Source: Owenia fusiformis (taxonomy: Eukaryota > Annelida > Polychaeta > Sabellida > Oweniidae). Taken from it: a stretch of 64,000 bases of DNA. The position numbers were made by a program, and so were the translations under genes. Position 1 is the stretch's first letter. The number at the start of each line of letters is the position of its first letter. Where the stretch lies: NCBI GenBank assembly GCA_903813345.2, contig CAIIXF020000010.1:27304425-27368424 (forward strand), in the 5' to 3' direction. The notes under the pieces are model-generated. The model saw nothing but the letters and a program-made list of their open reading frames with translations. It was not told the DNA's origin and did no database searches. This document shows, piece by piece, positions 51,901 to 61,864 of the stretch.

Positions 51901-52737
51901 CTTTGTATGTGATATTGCATTTTAATTATTGAATGATAGAAAACCCAAATAGAAATATGGTACAAAAAAATTGGGGAATTTATTTTTACCTAACACCCTC
52001 CTAAGATTTGGGCCATTTCCAGGATGTTAAACATATAATTAACTTTAAATGGCTTTAGCATGCCATGCACTTCAGTGCAGAAACTAACTCAGGACTAGTA
52101 CAGACCTGGAAATGACAGGGAATTTTAATTATTTTTTTGCTAAAATGTTGAAATAATGAAATGTAAGGATTGTACCAGAGCATGAAGTTACAAATTGATG
52201 AAGATCGCTTTTCTCTGCACAAAGCTGGAATTTCATTTTGAATGTTTTGCAGAATCCCATAATCTGACTTTCTATCAAACTATGTAAAATGCATCCATGG
52301 ATTAGAGAATTGGATTTTTGAAATACCCCTTATATTTAACATATTTCTTTATTGTTTTCAGTGTAAAACCAGCAGTATTTGATCTGTTCCTGGCTCTGGC
52401 TATAGCAGGATACCTTGGCTGTTTGTTCTTAGCAGGACAAGTAAGTTGACTTTGATTCATTTCAAAATTCTGCTTGATAAGGTTGATGAGGTACATGTCC
52501 CACAAAGAGCATGTATAAGTGTTTGTTTCCGTGCAGCCCCAAATGTCCTATAGTACTGGGAACTGTACTCATTTCAGTCAAAAGTTTATATCATTTAAAA
52601 TTACTAATATTTTATATACTAGGAACAAACAGACATTAAACTATTACAGTTCCGCTGTGTTTTATTTCCAGCATTATTCAACCGTCCTGATGTATGTGAG
52701 GAAATATACTACTCCAAGGAAAGCAAAAGTTCAATGA
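39940..52737 (+). CDS. NCLN: Nicalin (ER translocon/BOS complex subunit)
   Basis: Nicalin is an ER membrane, nicastrin-like protein with an aminopeptidase fold lacking activity. With NOMO and TMEM147 it forms the BOS complex of the multipass translocon (known). Fourteen phase-consistent exons: 39940-40114, 41174-41364, 41990-42134, 43678-43773, 44138-44220, 44562-44665, 44992-45080, 49239-49363, 49725-49915, 50276-50393, 51243-51406, 51785-51838, 52362-52440, 52672-52737, giving 559 residues (human 563). Residues 17-37 are the N-terminal hydrophobic segment; about 515-537 are the C-terminal membrane helix with a short basic tail RKAKVQ. Shared with human: [83 protein letters not shown]. Three splice junctions (exon 4 acceptor, exon 8 acceptor, exon 10 donor) lie in tandem duplications. 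Intron 7 hosts an antisense GPCR. Confidence 0.97.
40233..40915. repeat. Palindromic element carrying an inserted MITE (NCLN intron 1)
   Basis: TTGCAACTTACTCACGTCGA then GAGCTAC...TTAGATTTT (40241-40281, with a second direct copy ending 40320) is mirrored by 40877-40911 (AATCTAAGTAGCTCTCGACG and GGAGTAAGTTGCAA). The hairpin centre GAAAGTATAGCTTATACTTTC lies just right of the inserted element. Confidence 0.7.
40321..40865. mobile_element. MITE, CAGGCCCGTAGCC-related, with tandem interior
   Basis: The ends CATGGCCGTAGCCAGG and CCTAGCTACAGCAGTG (12/16 paired) lie between ATTTT duplications (40316-40320, 40866-40870). The interior is a tandem array of about 23 bp, core TTGCCTCACTTACAGAGAAAA, about 12 copies. 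The open frame of 76 codons here is repeat. It is a diverged member of the family seen at 16290 and 17297. Confidence 0.65.
41623..41866. mobile_element. MITE with GGGCGGATGTGGG ends
   Basis: CATGGGCGGATGTGGG and the complement of the right end (GCACTGGCGGATCTGGG) bound 244 bp. TGTAAG is duplicated at 41617-41622 and 41867-41872. Both ends run into G/C homopolymers and the inside repeats GGCC-rich words. Lies in NCLN intron 2, 120 bp upstream of exon 3. Confidence 0.7.
42323..42496. mobile_element. MITE, CAGGGGTTTC family, copy 1
   Basis: CAGGGGTTTC at the left and AAAACCCCTG at the right bound 174 bp with ATAAG duplicated on both sides. ACAACAGGCTAAAT and GCAACAGGCAATTTTG are internal repeats. 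Opposite orientation to the copy at 48840. Confidence 0.8.
43018..43677. repeat. 89-bp tandem array spanning the NCLN exon-4 acceptor
   Basis: Units of 89-90 bp run up to the real exon-4 acceptor. Each holds the intron end plus the first 11 or so bases of exon 4 (CTACTTGGTG). Junction copies lie near 43056, 43145, 43234, 43323, 43412, 43501 and 43590, with the true one at 43678. Only the first copy (AG at 43052-43053) and the true one keep TTTTCCAG|CTC. The six middle copies read TTTCTTGCCCTAC and have no AG at that place. Copies are 95% or more alike, so the expansion is recent. The open frames of 80-110 codons here are repeat artefacts. Confidence 0.92.
43826..43937. mobile_element. Short MITE with TAATGCCTGGGTCACA ends, copy 1
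   Basis: TAATGCCTGGGTCACATTTG and the complement of GAGCAAATGTGACACTGGCATTA form a 112-bp hairpin with GGCCGATTGAGTATTTTG inside. A second copy lies at 54360-54504. Confidence 0.7.
44352..44467. repeat. 46-bp tandem repeat, about 2.5 copies
   Basis: AAAATTCACACATATACATG followed by TATATTTGACC.AGTCC.TA repeats with a few mismatches in NCLN intron 5. Confidence 0.75.
45730..46713 (-). CDS. Orphan rhodopsin-family GPCR nested in NCLN intron 7
   Basis: A single-exon 327-residue seven-helix receptor lies antisense within nicalin intron 7. Seven hydrophobic helices are clear: TM1 ([20 protein letters not shown], with the conserved Asn), TM2 (with Asp in LTDSS), TM3 from [10 protein letters not shown]4, TM5 ([12 protein letters not shown]), TM6 ([11 protein letters not shown]) and TM7. 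The TM3 Cys pairs with the ECL2 Cys in FLCEVKW, and an NET glycosylation site lies near the N-terminus. It is atypical: the DRY position reads DKL, the CWxP of TM6 reads CWLM, and NPxxY in TM7 is replaced by LLYSS. The first ATG is at 46713 ([11 protein letters not shown]). The ligand is unknown. The intact frame, despite lost hallmark motifs, points to a lineage-specific receptor of the kind expanded in invertebrates. Confidence 0.85.
   Translation of the reverse strand: MNMYNVLMMNETIFFTPPAPYQKAIILLISSAIAISNTLIIYVVIRTRPLWTSAGVFMLGQALTDSSVGFMYLGFYESIHRGSLNGTICQTMAYLLSATVLCRLLFLTAMSIDKLFTIKYPFQYPPKATTKRVILATVILCLLAYAVCIPIAVSEYEYRTGAFLCEVKWRSTSLYPYILQSIIYIFITTMTGAHVNIFVIARRHQKNINKIGIKKQKDTKESKGNKPWVRNSFKSELKAIKMIILLVGVLYVCWLMYIGGIVIYQSTTGNIHYPLLHFAAIWLGLFYMCIIILLYSSTNKLFRLGFMKYVLCRQSTNDPDLVMSMTM
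47932..48352. mobile_element. MITE, CAGATGYGAGTAG family, copy 1
   Basis: CAGATGTGAGTAG and CTACTCGCATCTG end a 421-bp non-coding element. It is about 80-85% like the copy at 57786-58208, including ATGTCCAGTAAAAGAAAAT and CATGGGGTCTATGGGGAATC. Target duplication is not clear. Confidence 0.8.
48840..49010. mobile_element. MITE, CAGGGGTTTC family, copy 2
   Basis: CAGGGGTTTC and GAAACCCCTG bound 171 bp, flanked by TTATA and TTACA (4 of 5 alike). It is inverted relative to copy 1. A decayed third copy lies at about 50074-50215, just before NCLN exon 10. Confidence 0.8.
49155..49252. repeat. 48-bp duplication of the NCLN exon-8 acceptor
   Basis: TACCTTAATCCCAATGTTAT, the pyrimidine tract, CTATTTTCAG and AGAGTAGTCTACTAC occur twice, 48 bp apart. 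The inner copy (AG at 49237-49238) leads into the real exon 8. Use of the outer AG (49189-49190) would give ESSLLP then a stop. Confidence 0.92.
50360..50905 (+). repeat. 42-bp tandem array spanning the NCLN exon-10 donor
   Basis: Thirteen copies of AGAGATATTCAATGGTGCTT plus TG|GTAAGTAACAAGATTTCTTT follow one another. Each has the last ~24 bases of exon 10 and its donor. Donors begin at 50394, 50436, 50478, 50520, 50560, 50602, 50644, 50686, 50728, 50770, 50812, 50852 and 50890; nearly all are GTAAGT, GTAAGC or GTGAGT, and the one at 50812 is weak (GTAACT). The unit is 14 codons ([14 protein letters not shown]). Donors 1-4 keep frame with exon 11, and a TGA at 50538 ends that frame before donor 5. 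The spacing slips to 40 and 38 bp in the last copies and between copies 4 and 5. Confidence 0.95.
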
Positions 52738-53885
52738 ATGGAAACACTGGAGAAAACTTAATATGTAATACAGGGAACTCAATAAGAAGCATCGATTGGC
52801 ATTTATGCAGTTTATACTATACTAACAGTCTTAATAATTACAAAAAGATGAAAAAATGACTCATCAGAAACATCACTGATAATTAACATTACTGAGAGCG
52901 AATGGGTATAGAAATATGAGTGACTGAAGATTTGTAAAATGATATTTTAATATTGATTAGATATAATTCTCCTACCTTAACTCACCCTTCCTCAGTATGA
53001 TTATGTTATTAATGGTAGTTATAAGCAATAAATTATAGTTTTGGTGTAGAGTGAATGGTCTGCATTCATGCATACATTCATTCGTTTCTAGTGACACTGA
53101 AACTTATGATTATGAAGACCACCAATTAAACAATTTTATTAACTCCCTGAGTTTATTGTAATTTGTTAACGACCAATGGAGTGACCAATACCTCTTGGGT
53201 ATATCCCATATTTTACCTGTTTACAGTCATAATATTCTAATTGTCATGGCGAAAGTATTTTGCCATGGAAACCAATGTTCTACTTGAAGCTTTTCCTCAC
53301 AATATATGTTCACTATTTGTGAGTTTCACACATTTGTGCAGGTTGGAAAGTTTATTTCTAGGGGGATTTCTTTTCTAATGTCAAAAAGGAAAACTATTTC
53401 TAGGACAGTGTACATCCAGTCAGGTTGCATCACAATGAAAGGCAATTTTAATGAAGAGTATTTGTAAGATTATGTTGTAAACAACTAAGAGAATAGAACA
53501 AATTCTGAAATAAGACAGATTGAAAATGAGTACTTTATGAATAGGGATGAACGCATATGTTTCATTTACTATTTAAAGAGAAAAATGATTAATTATCTGA
53601 AGAATTGTAAATATTTGAAACTGGAAATTATGATATCCTTGACTTGATTTCTATTCAAATGTTCTTAATTTGTAATTTGTATGGTCACAAAGTTGAGTTT
53701 TGGTTTACTTAAATTATGTTTTATTAATGAGCGTCAACCAAAACTTGGCTAATGTGGCCTTGTTTTATATTTCACTGAGTTTCTGTTAATTTAAATTAAT
53801 TTTATGCAAATTATGTATGTATATATTGTTGTTGTTGCAATATATGTAGCATTAGTTTTCTACTGTTTATTAGATAAACACATGC

Positions 53886-53891
53886 AATAAA
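53886..53891 (+). terminator. Candidate NCLN poly(A) signal
   Basis: AATAAA follows the NCLN stop by 1.15 kb and is followed by T-rich sequence at 53915-53935. An earlier AATAAA at 53027 is an alternative. Neither is proven. Confidence 0.35.
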
Positions 53892-54359
53892 CACTACAAA
53901 GTTTTAGAGAATTCTGATTTTATTTCTATATTACATTAGAGCTGCATATGTCTTACACTGAGATACTGTAAACCCCCACCTAATTCTGTTTCCCTCGTGG
54001 GCTTGAGAGTGAATGGGGTGGGGGTATATGGCGGAGATGCAAGATTTGTTTGCATATGAATACATACTATTCTAGTATCTTAAAATTCTGCTTGTACAGT
54101 ATTAGTTATTAAAATTTGGAAGTTTGAGTTTTTTGCACCTTCTCCTTGGAAGCTATTGATTTACTGGAGGAACATAACTGATCTGATGAGAGAATTCCAC
54201 AATATCACAAGTGAAACATTGAAAGCAAATGAGGCTACTAACTTGTGAACTGCACCAGTGTATAATTTAGAAGTATTATTTTATCATCGACAGTGATGAT
54301 GTCCTTCTCCAGTTCTTGTCAGTGATAGACAAATGGAAATGAATTTCAGATTCTTCATT

Positions 54360-54504
54360 TATGCCTTGGTCACATTTGCTCAGATTTTTACAACGGTGCC
54401 CGGCCGATTGAGTATTTTGTTCAAAATTGAATACAATATTGAATAAAACACTCAATCGTCCGGACGGCGGTCGATGGATCGGAGCATATGTGACCCAGGC
54501 ATTA
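54360..54504. mobile_element. Short MITE with ATGCCTGGGTCACA ends, copy 2
   Basis: TATGCCTTGGTCACATTTGC and the complement of GCATATGTGACCCAGGCATTA bound 145 bp with the same GGCCGATTGAGTATTTTG core as the copy in NCLN intron 4. Copies differ in the loop. Confidence 0.7.
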
Positions 54505-55189
54505 CCGGGGTACACACCAGACCTCGACATACCATGCACATTTGAGGATCCACATCGAGCTGAACATACTACCGAGCTCACTGATACAGAGGCCCTCAGC
54601 TCAGCCATGCAAGCTTACTGTATCACAAGGTCTGGTTAATACCACTGATTTGTTTTCCTCTGGGTGTCTTGGTTGCATCCCTGTAGCCAGTTACATTTTT
54701 ACATTTTTTCATTCTTTATTCAATTTTAGTACATACAAAATACCATGTAATGACTGCCAAAGTTTAAAAACATTGGTGGCAGTTTGTATGTTTACATGAT
54801 CACCGTGATCACACATTAACAACAGGCTGTATTGCAATACATGTTGCTGCTGCCTTAACCATCAATAGGCACATAGTACATACATTTCACATGATTATGT
54901 GTGATTAAATCCACTTAAAGGCAGAATCAGAACTGTAGAGAGGAGAGTGGATAGAACTGCAACCGACATTATATTTGACCTACCAATGTAGTTTGTAAAA
55001 TCTCAAACATTTAACTTTCAAAAGCCTCATATCTAATTATCAAATGGTGAAGTTATCTAAGATACAAAGTGACAAAATGTGTAAATTGTCCCAAATGATA
55101 AAGCATTTATAGAAAAAGTGAGACGATTGTTAAGTAAATCTGATTCTGCCTTTAACGATTATAAACAAAATGGTTGACATGTGTAAATC

Positions 55190-58100
55190 CTAATATTTTG
55201 AAAATTCCCATGTTATAGGATTTCGACTTTTAACGATAGGTGGTGGTGCACTTTTACATCTTCTAGGGGGAAATGTAGCTGTCCTTTCCTGTAATGACAG
55301 CCTTTGAACTGATAAACTTTCAGACACCCAGTCCGGGTGAATAGTAAAATATCCAGGCTTTTTGAACTTATGAGGCTTGAATAAACCACCACCGTACTCG
55401 TAGACGGCAGACTTGGGTCTTTGAGATTTCTGTCCATTTTCTGAGGAGTTTTTTCGCTCAAAACCATTGAGATCAAACTCAGATTTAGGCCTCTCTTTAG
55501 ATTTGTCTCGAGAAAATTTACGAAAGAATGATGGATCCATTTGTCCAGGTAGAGTGAGTCTTGTTGGTTGAGATGTGACAGTCCTTTCTATCCTGAAAAG
55601 ATAACATCAGGTATTAATAAATGAACAATTAAAGGGTTGGTCTGATCCTAAAATACAGCAAAGAAATGAGAATAACTTATAACCATCTATAGACTTTGAA
55701 ACAAACCTTTCTAAAAAAACATTTAGAAACTTTAGAACCACCTTTTAAAATTGTAAAAGATGTGCGTATCGAAGTAATTGAAGGGTGTTATATTTTAAAA
55801 AGTTGGGATATTTCAGGATCAGAGTTAAATGGATTATAATGCAAAAGTCATAATATTGATTTCTATAAATTGGTCTTGCAAATCTCATTGGTTCACGAGT
55901 ATCACATCTGCTCATAGATTATCCAAACATACTTTGATTTTACGATAAATTCATTTGAGCGCTGACCAATATAACATAAAATGATTTACTAGCGTAGTCA
56001 CCTTAGTTATACTGAGGAAAGTCACAGTGTATTACTTATTGATTAATTCTTCTGTATAGAAGACCATGCATGTCAAAGTGATATGGTATGGTGACATATC
56101 CTTGCTATCGTGTATACTCCTGGTATTCTATACTTTACCTATTGTTAACTCTTCCAACGTGTATAATTGGATCGATATCATTTGGGAAAACAATCGATTT
56201 ATTTTTTGCCATCATGTTGTTATGATTTATATCTGGTCTTTTGAGATATTTCTTTCTTCTGTCTTGAAGACGTCTACATGGTGCCGTGAGTGGCCTGGGC
56301 GGAAGAGCATATCGCGCACACTCTTTATGGAGAAATACCCTTTTGTATTCCCCTCTAGTTGCGCGTTTCTCGCCAAGAGAGACGGGCGATTCTCCCGATG
56401 GCTCTTGTTCTTCGTGGGTATGGTAGGACCTCAGAGCTTTCTGCATTATGTATTCATACTCCGTATCCACATCTGAAATAAAAGAGAATAGATGCAACCT
56501 ACCTAACGTCCTAACGATTCGCGTTGTCCTTCACGTTATTCCTCAATCACGGCGAGTAGTTGTGATAAATGGGGTTTGGTCATCGTCTTTTGACTGAATG
56601 GTTTTAGACAGGCCTCTTTTCCTGAATGATTTTATAAGCCTTTCTCCACGTTAAAAAAATGATTTTTTAGTATCTTATAGATGAAAATGTGCGTCTTCAC
56701 TTCATAAATTCAAATTCCGTCTAGTGAACAGATTAACATTATCCATTTCCATTTCAGAAGACTATGCATATACTGTTTAACTAATACTGTCGACTAAGTG
56801 ATCCCCAAGGTCTCAGATATGTAGAATATTACTCAAGGATCAGAGAATATATTCCCTTCCTTCCAAATAATAACACTGTTAATAACATTGTTAGTCTTAA
56901 TATTCACAAAATAAAAAAGCAATTGATTCCCTAGACAACGTATAGGATTAGTATCGTGAATTGTTTTTTATTTAGGTTTATATCCTCTGACCTCTTAGTT
57001 TAGGCTACAACATCCTTATAATGATTTTCTCTACTGGAAGGGATACAATCGGCACTATTGCATATTGATCCATCAACATAAATGATAATGTAACTGGGCA
57101 TGCGCAGAATCAAAGCAGACGTTAATTTACAAAAAAAACTTCCGATGGCTTACGTAAATTATTTAAAGGATTTGATTGCTATTGACGAATTAATTTTATT
57201 CAGTAATGATCAATTGATGATTCTCTAGCTTAGTAACTGACAGTCTGCCAGTAGGTAATACCCGAGACTAGCATAATATGTTAGTCTCGGATAATACTCA
57301 AGTGATCATGCCTAGTGAAACCCATTTACCCCATCTCATGGATTGTCTCCAAATAATAGTGTATGCGTTTTCGTACAAGGCATTAAACAGTTGATGTAGT
57401 AGTAATTCGCAATAGAAAAACAAAAATCCAGATTTGAATTTATCTGTACTAAATGATGCAGGTGAAATTAATTTCATGCCTATTACTATTTAGATCTATT
57501 CAAACAATGTCTCAAAATTCATACCATACATAGCGGCAGTACTAGGGATAGATGACTCGTTTATGGTGGCACACGTATCTTTGGTAACTTGAGGTATCTG
57601 GAAAATAAGTGTGCAATGTTAATATTCTGACAACAAAATATTTCTAATCTCGGACGACTCATGTGAACTGATGGAAGCAATTTAAAAATGCACTCTCCAA
57701 ACATTGTGAAGAAATTTACTTGTAAATGAAATCATTTGAAATTTACATAATTTTAGATGAAAAGACGAGCATAAATTCAATAACGCAGATGCGAGTAGGT
57801 AGTTACCATATTCACCACCAGGTGGCTCGTTCGGGTCAGATAGCATGGCGGGTATAGTAGAAAATTCCCTTTAACTTAAATTACATCTGTTTGCGTGGTT
57901 CAATTTTCATATAACCCTTGTGTATCTAATAGTTATGCAAATTAAAATATGTCCAGTAAAAGAAAATGTTATCTGTCCAATACAAGAGAAGATAATTCAC
58001 TTTTTGTGATTTTGTAACATGGGGTCTATGGGGAATCAACCCGAACAAGAAGTCACATTTTCAAAAAAAAAAGTTTTCAAAGTTGATAGACAATTTTCGA

Positions 58101-58422
58101 AACCATGTTTCTAGATGTACTTTTACATGCAGATTTCAAATATGACATCACTTTGACTGAATTTTGGATAATTAATAACGCAAATCAAGATTATTTCTAC
58201 TCGCATCTAGTCTATTGCAAATGAAACTTTTGAGAAACAATTCTCAGTTATATGTTCGCCAAAAGCAGACTTCTTGAGGAGAAAAAAGTGAGTATCAAAA
58301 CTTATTTTGTGTTAGCAATGCCAAAGGCAAAATTGAAATGCTTTAATGACTTTAAAAATATTTATAACTTTTGAAACTGAATAAAGTATCCATACCTTGA
58401 CACTTAAATGTTTTCGCTCCAT
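55190..58422 (-). CDS. Unrecognised 278-residue basic protein
   Basis: I do not recognise this gene. Four phase-consistent exons (58396-58422, 57525-57597, 56139-56472, 55190-55592) encode 278 residues. The N-terminus is MERKHLSVKIPQVTKD; a Tyr/Glu-rich start of exon 3 (DVDTEYEYIMQKALRSYHTH) is followed by Arg/Lys-rich sequence with YALPPRPLTAP and RRLQDRRKKYLKRPD. Exon 4 has SFFRKFSRDKSKERPKSE, FKKPGYFTIHPDWVSE, and a tail RRCKSAPPPIVKSRNPITWE. No signal peptide or membrane helix. It is basic, proline-rich and probably partly disordered. The KPGYFTIHPDWVSE and KSAPP patterns remind me of small ciliary or sperm-associated proteins, a guess only. All donors and acceptors are canonical, and the phases (0, 1, 2) join without a stop, so the model is firm even though the function is not. 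A roughly 420-bp MITE sits in intron 1. Confidence 0.8.
57786..58208. mobile_element. MITE, CAGATGYGAGTAG family, copy 2
   Basis: CAGATGCGAGTAG and CTACTCGCATCT bound 423 bp, the sister of 47932-48352 in the same orientation. It lies in intron 1 of the unrecognised gene. Confidence 0.8.
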
Positions 58423-59303
58423 TTCTATAGTTCAGTCTCGCAAATCGTGCCAGTGTTTGTAACTCTTCAATATAATGTCACTTTATCAATGTTAGAATCC
58501 TCAGAACCAATGCGACAAAAGAAACAATGGTTAAGTAGTTTCTTTTCATACCTTTCTCAATAGAACTCTTCTTTAAAGCGACAACGAGTGTTTGTATATC
58601 ATGCCGGATATAAAAGTAAGTATAGCACCTATAATATATTATAGTTTGACATTTGCACATTTGGAGATATCCTCAACTTATGATTGATTCAATAAAAGAA
58701 ACCGTGTTAACAGAAACCTGGGCTTAGGGGATTGAAATATGTAATACATATTATCAATATTTGGGCAATGAATGATTCGGGTGCATGGAAGCGATTTGAA
58801 AATATAGGTAAAATTGTTGACATTGGATAGTTAATAAATGACTTACCAAAATTGTCCGTTATTGGGATATTTCACTCCAACCATATTAATTGTTTTGACG
58901 ACATTTGTAAAGCAAACAGACTGAAGAAATGTGGATAATATTATACCTGCGAACGAATTGCGTTTCATTTAGGCTACTGCACGCACAAAGTTTTGCTTTT
59001 TGGTGGAAATAAATTTGGCAACTGAAAGTTTTGATGGCATATCAAAGCCTGTCATCATTTTTCGAACGAGTTACCTTGAAATACCATGCATGCTATTCTC
59101 ATACTTAAAGAACTCAATATGACTGTCATTCATCATTTATTAAGCAGTAAAAATTAATTTGCATCATGGGTGACAACATGTTTCTACTTTCCTGGTGAAT
59201 CTCACATCATACGAATGTAATTTTAGGCGATCTGTGTGCAATATTCCTTCCAATGTCCGTAAAAAACCTAATTAATTTTAATCCCCTCCCCCTTTCCCCC
59301 TAT

Positions 59304-60074
59304 CACACCAAACTAGTTCTTACCCGTTCTTGCCAGTCCTACGAAAACGTCGTAAAACGGGCTCAATCTGGATGTGGTCGGGAAATATGTCTAAAATAAT
59401 TAGCTACTTCGTTCATAAACAGTCTTCAATACGTCCATCTCATTTGCAGTTTGTTCAGGTCGCACCACGTCGGTGTGCAACGTCGTGTAACGCGTCCCTT
59501 AGTCTAGAAGGTCATCATGACCTGATTACAGAACGGTATGGTCGCCATCGAATTTTGAATCGATTCAAAATTCTAAAATCACCTTCCCGTCTGAGAACGT
59601 TCATGAAGTTCGTAAATAGACCTTAGACAGTTGCAGCTACGTTCATTCCGTTCGCACATCTAGTAGTTTAAAACCAGTTTTGAAGAACTATATTTTTGCT
59701 AACTCGTTCATAAGCAGTCTTTAATACGTTCTTACTCAGTTTAAACCCGTTTGCAATTAGTTCTACCTCGTTCTCAATACGTCCTCAGACAGTTCATCTC
59801 GTTGTAAAAAACGTCTCTAGTAGGATTGAAGTACGACGGTTCCGTTCGTAGTACGTCCAGCTCGTCGTTAGTACGTTGTCACTTGTTCTTAATGTAGAAC
59901 GTCACGACCACGAGAACATTGTGAGCATGTTCTAAGTTCTAGAGGACCTACCCGTTCGAGTACGTTCGATGAAGTTTGTAAATAGACCCCAAACGGTTCT
60001 AAGTACGTCCAGTCAGTTCGTACACAGTTGAAGCCCGTTTTCGAGAACGTAGTGAGAACTAGTTTGGTGTGATG
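59304..60074. mobile_element. TIR element with ATCACACCAAACTAGTTCT ends
   Basis: ATCACACCAAACTAGTTCT is mirrored as AGAACTAGTTTGGTGTGAT about 770 bp away; weaker pairing (AAAACGGGCT) continues inward. The inside is dense with short GTTCGNANTACGTNC-like words in both orientations, so it is more GC-rich than its surroundings. The 98-codon plus ORF and 114-codon minus ORF here are not genes. Confidence 0.7.
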
Positions 60075-60552
60075 TAGGGTAACGAAAGTCAAAATGTTTG
60101 ATTTGCATGCAGTGTACAAGTACAGCCCTGGCGTATAATATCTATGGCCCACGACCCGATGAAGTAAGGAGCAATAAATTAATGGCCCAGATGGTAAGTG
60201 GAGCAAACTCCGATGATCGTTGAAGCAAGCCACAGTGGTGACCGGAAAAAAGTACGATTATCCCATGAGAATCACAATGAATCATGCTTAAACAATTCCT
60301 ACATAGATAAAGTAAATAATAGCAATATAGTGGGTAAATATGCTACTATAAAAATTTGAGTTTTAAATAAAATGAAAAATAAGCAGTGAACTTATGAAAA
60401 CTAGTAATTAATATAAAAATATTTTATTATGGCCTAGTTTTTGTTTCTGCGATTTACATTTCAAAATATTCATATTTATTTAAAACACACTGGCAGTCGA
60501 CATGTCAATATTTGAACAATTCATGTATAATATGGCACTTTTTGCACTCAGG

Positions 60553-60657
60553 TAGCCTTGCCCAAGTCGGTATTTTTCACTTATCTGATCTTGAATTATT
60601 ACTGGCGGTCATAATAGAAATCAAGATAAGTAAAAGAGACCGACTTGGGCAAGGCTA
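60553..60657. mobile_element. Tiny MITE with 9-bp target duplication (MULE-like)
   Basis: Perfect 19-bp ends TAGCCTTGCCCAAGTCGGT bound 105 bp. GCACTCAGG and GCACTTAGG (8 of 9) flank it. A second inner pair CTTATCTGATCTTGA / TCAAGATAAG lies inside. A 9-bp duplication is typical of Mutator-like elements; assignment is tentative. Confidence 0.7.
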
Positions 60658-61864
60658 GCACTTAGGATACATTTATATAATAGTAAATACATACTAGTAT
60701 TAAATCTAACATTGTTTATTTGGACGGTCGTACATGGACGGTCCTAAGCGTTTCTATAATGCTGTCCAAGCATTTTAGGATAAGATCAGAGATCACAACC
60801 ACTAAGATAAATATTAGCTACATGTAGGGTTAGCGTATATATTTATTTTCATTGTTGCCTAAATTTGGATTTCTTTTTAGAATGGCATCGCAGGCATTAT
60901 TGACACTTGATATAATCATGTTCATGATTGGAGGCTTTGTGATGCGCTCGTCATGTGATTACTTATGATCTTAATTCTGTTCCTTCCTTCAGATGGCTTG
61001 ACCATGTGGAAAGACGATGTCTTCTGTAAGAAAGAGACCATGCATATATCATACACATTATCTTCCATCCCGGTGTGAAAGAAATGATGGTCCCCCGGGG
61101 ATTAAGGTCCTCTTTCTTAACGGCCCTTACTGGCCCTGATTGTGTAGAAGATAATGAGGGAAAGAGTTGTATTTCGGTCACCATATAAATCAATGGAGAG
61201 TAGGACCATCATTTGATGGGACCTCCTACCCTTTTACACCGGCATCATACAATTTCTCATTTGCTCGGATACGATGGTATGCTGTTGTGCACATGTATCA
61301 ATATAATTTCATTTATTTTCAATGGAAGGTATAAACCAAGTTTGGAATACTTTAGTTGGTGTATACTTCCAATGCAGAAATATTTTGTTTACCTGACAGC
61401 TCTAAGGCCTGGGTCTTGGGAAAAAGCTTTCATTTGAAATTGTACTAGGATTACTTCTAAAATCCTAAAAAATAAAAAGAGCATGCAATGATGAACACAT
61501 TATTATCCAGGGCAGGGATTCCTTTATTATTTCTACCAGCTTTAAATCTTAATAATTAACAATACAGTGTAACAATCTAGGCTATGTTACCATGTGTGAC
61601 CAATAGGTAAACTTGATGGACTGAAAGTACTATGATAGCACCACGCGCGCTGATATAATCATATGTTGTTTTTTGTTTGCACACTATATAAAATTCGAAC
61701 ATGACTGTATTCACGCCTTCTATAAACTGTAAACAAAGTCAACATTTCACCCAGGGTATATTCGCGAACAAAACCCCTGGTAATACGTGTAATGTGTGAC
61801 GTCTTAACGGCGGGCCGTAGTATTGGCGGACCATAATGAATATTCGAAATATTTTGGTGAGTTT

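Larger units (their letters stand above)
52738..55189. other. NCLN 3' UTR and spacer to the next gene
   Basis: No coding exon seen. It contains candidate poly(A) signals AATAAA at 53027 and 53886, then a short MITE at 54360. NCLN and the next gene converge. The 110-codon minus ORF at 54276-54608 runs across the MITE and is not credible. Confidence 0.65.
58423..61864. other. Spacer between the unrecognised gene and the C2HC gene
   Basis: It holds the unrecognised gene's 5' UTR/promoter, the inverted-repeat element at 59304-60074, the small element at 60553-60657 and an inverted repeat around 61068-61250. No convincing exon was seen, although a further 3' exon of the C2HC gene could be hidden here. 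Confidence 0.5.

Noticed and set aside
54276-54608. 110-codon minus frame
   Set aside because: It runs through a MITE that has a copy in NCLN intron 4.
59330-60233. 98-codon (+) and 114-codon (-) frames
   Set aside because: The plus frame lies within and the minus frame largely within a TIR element; no domain and no splice model.
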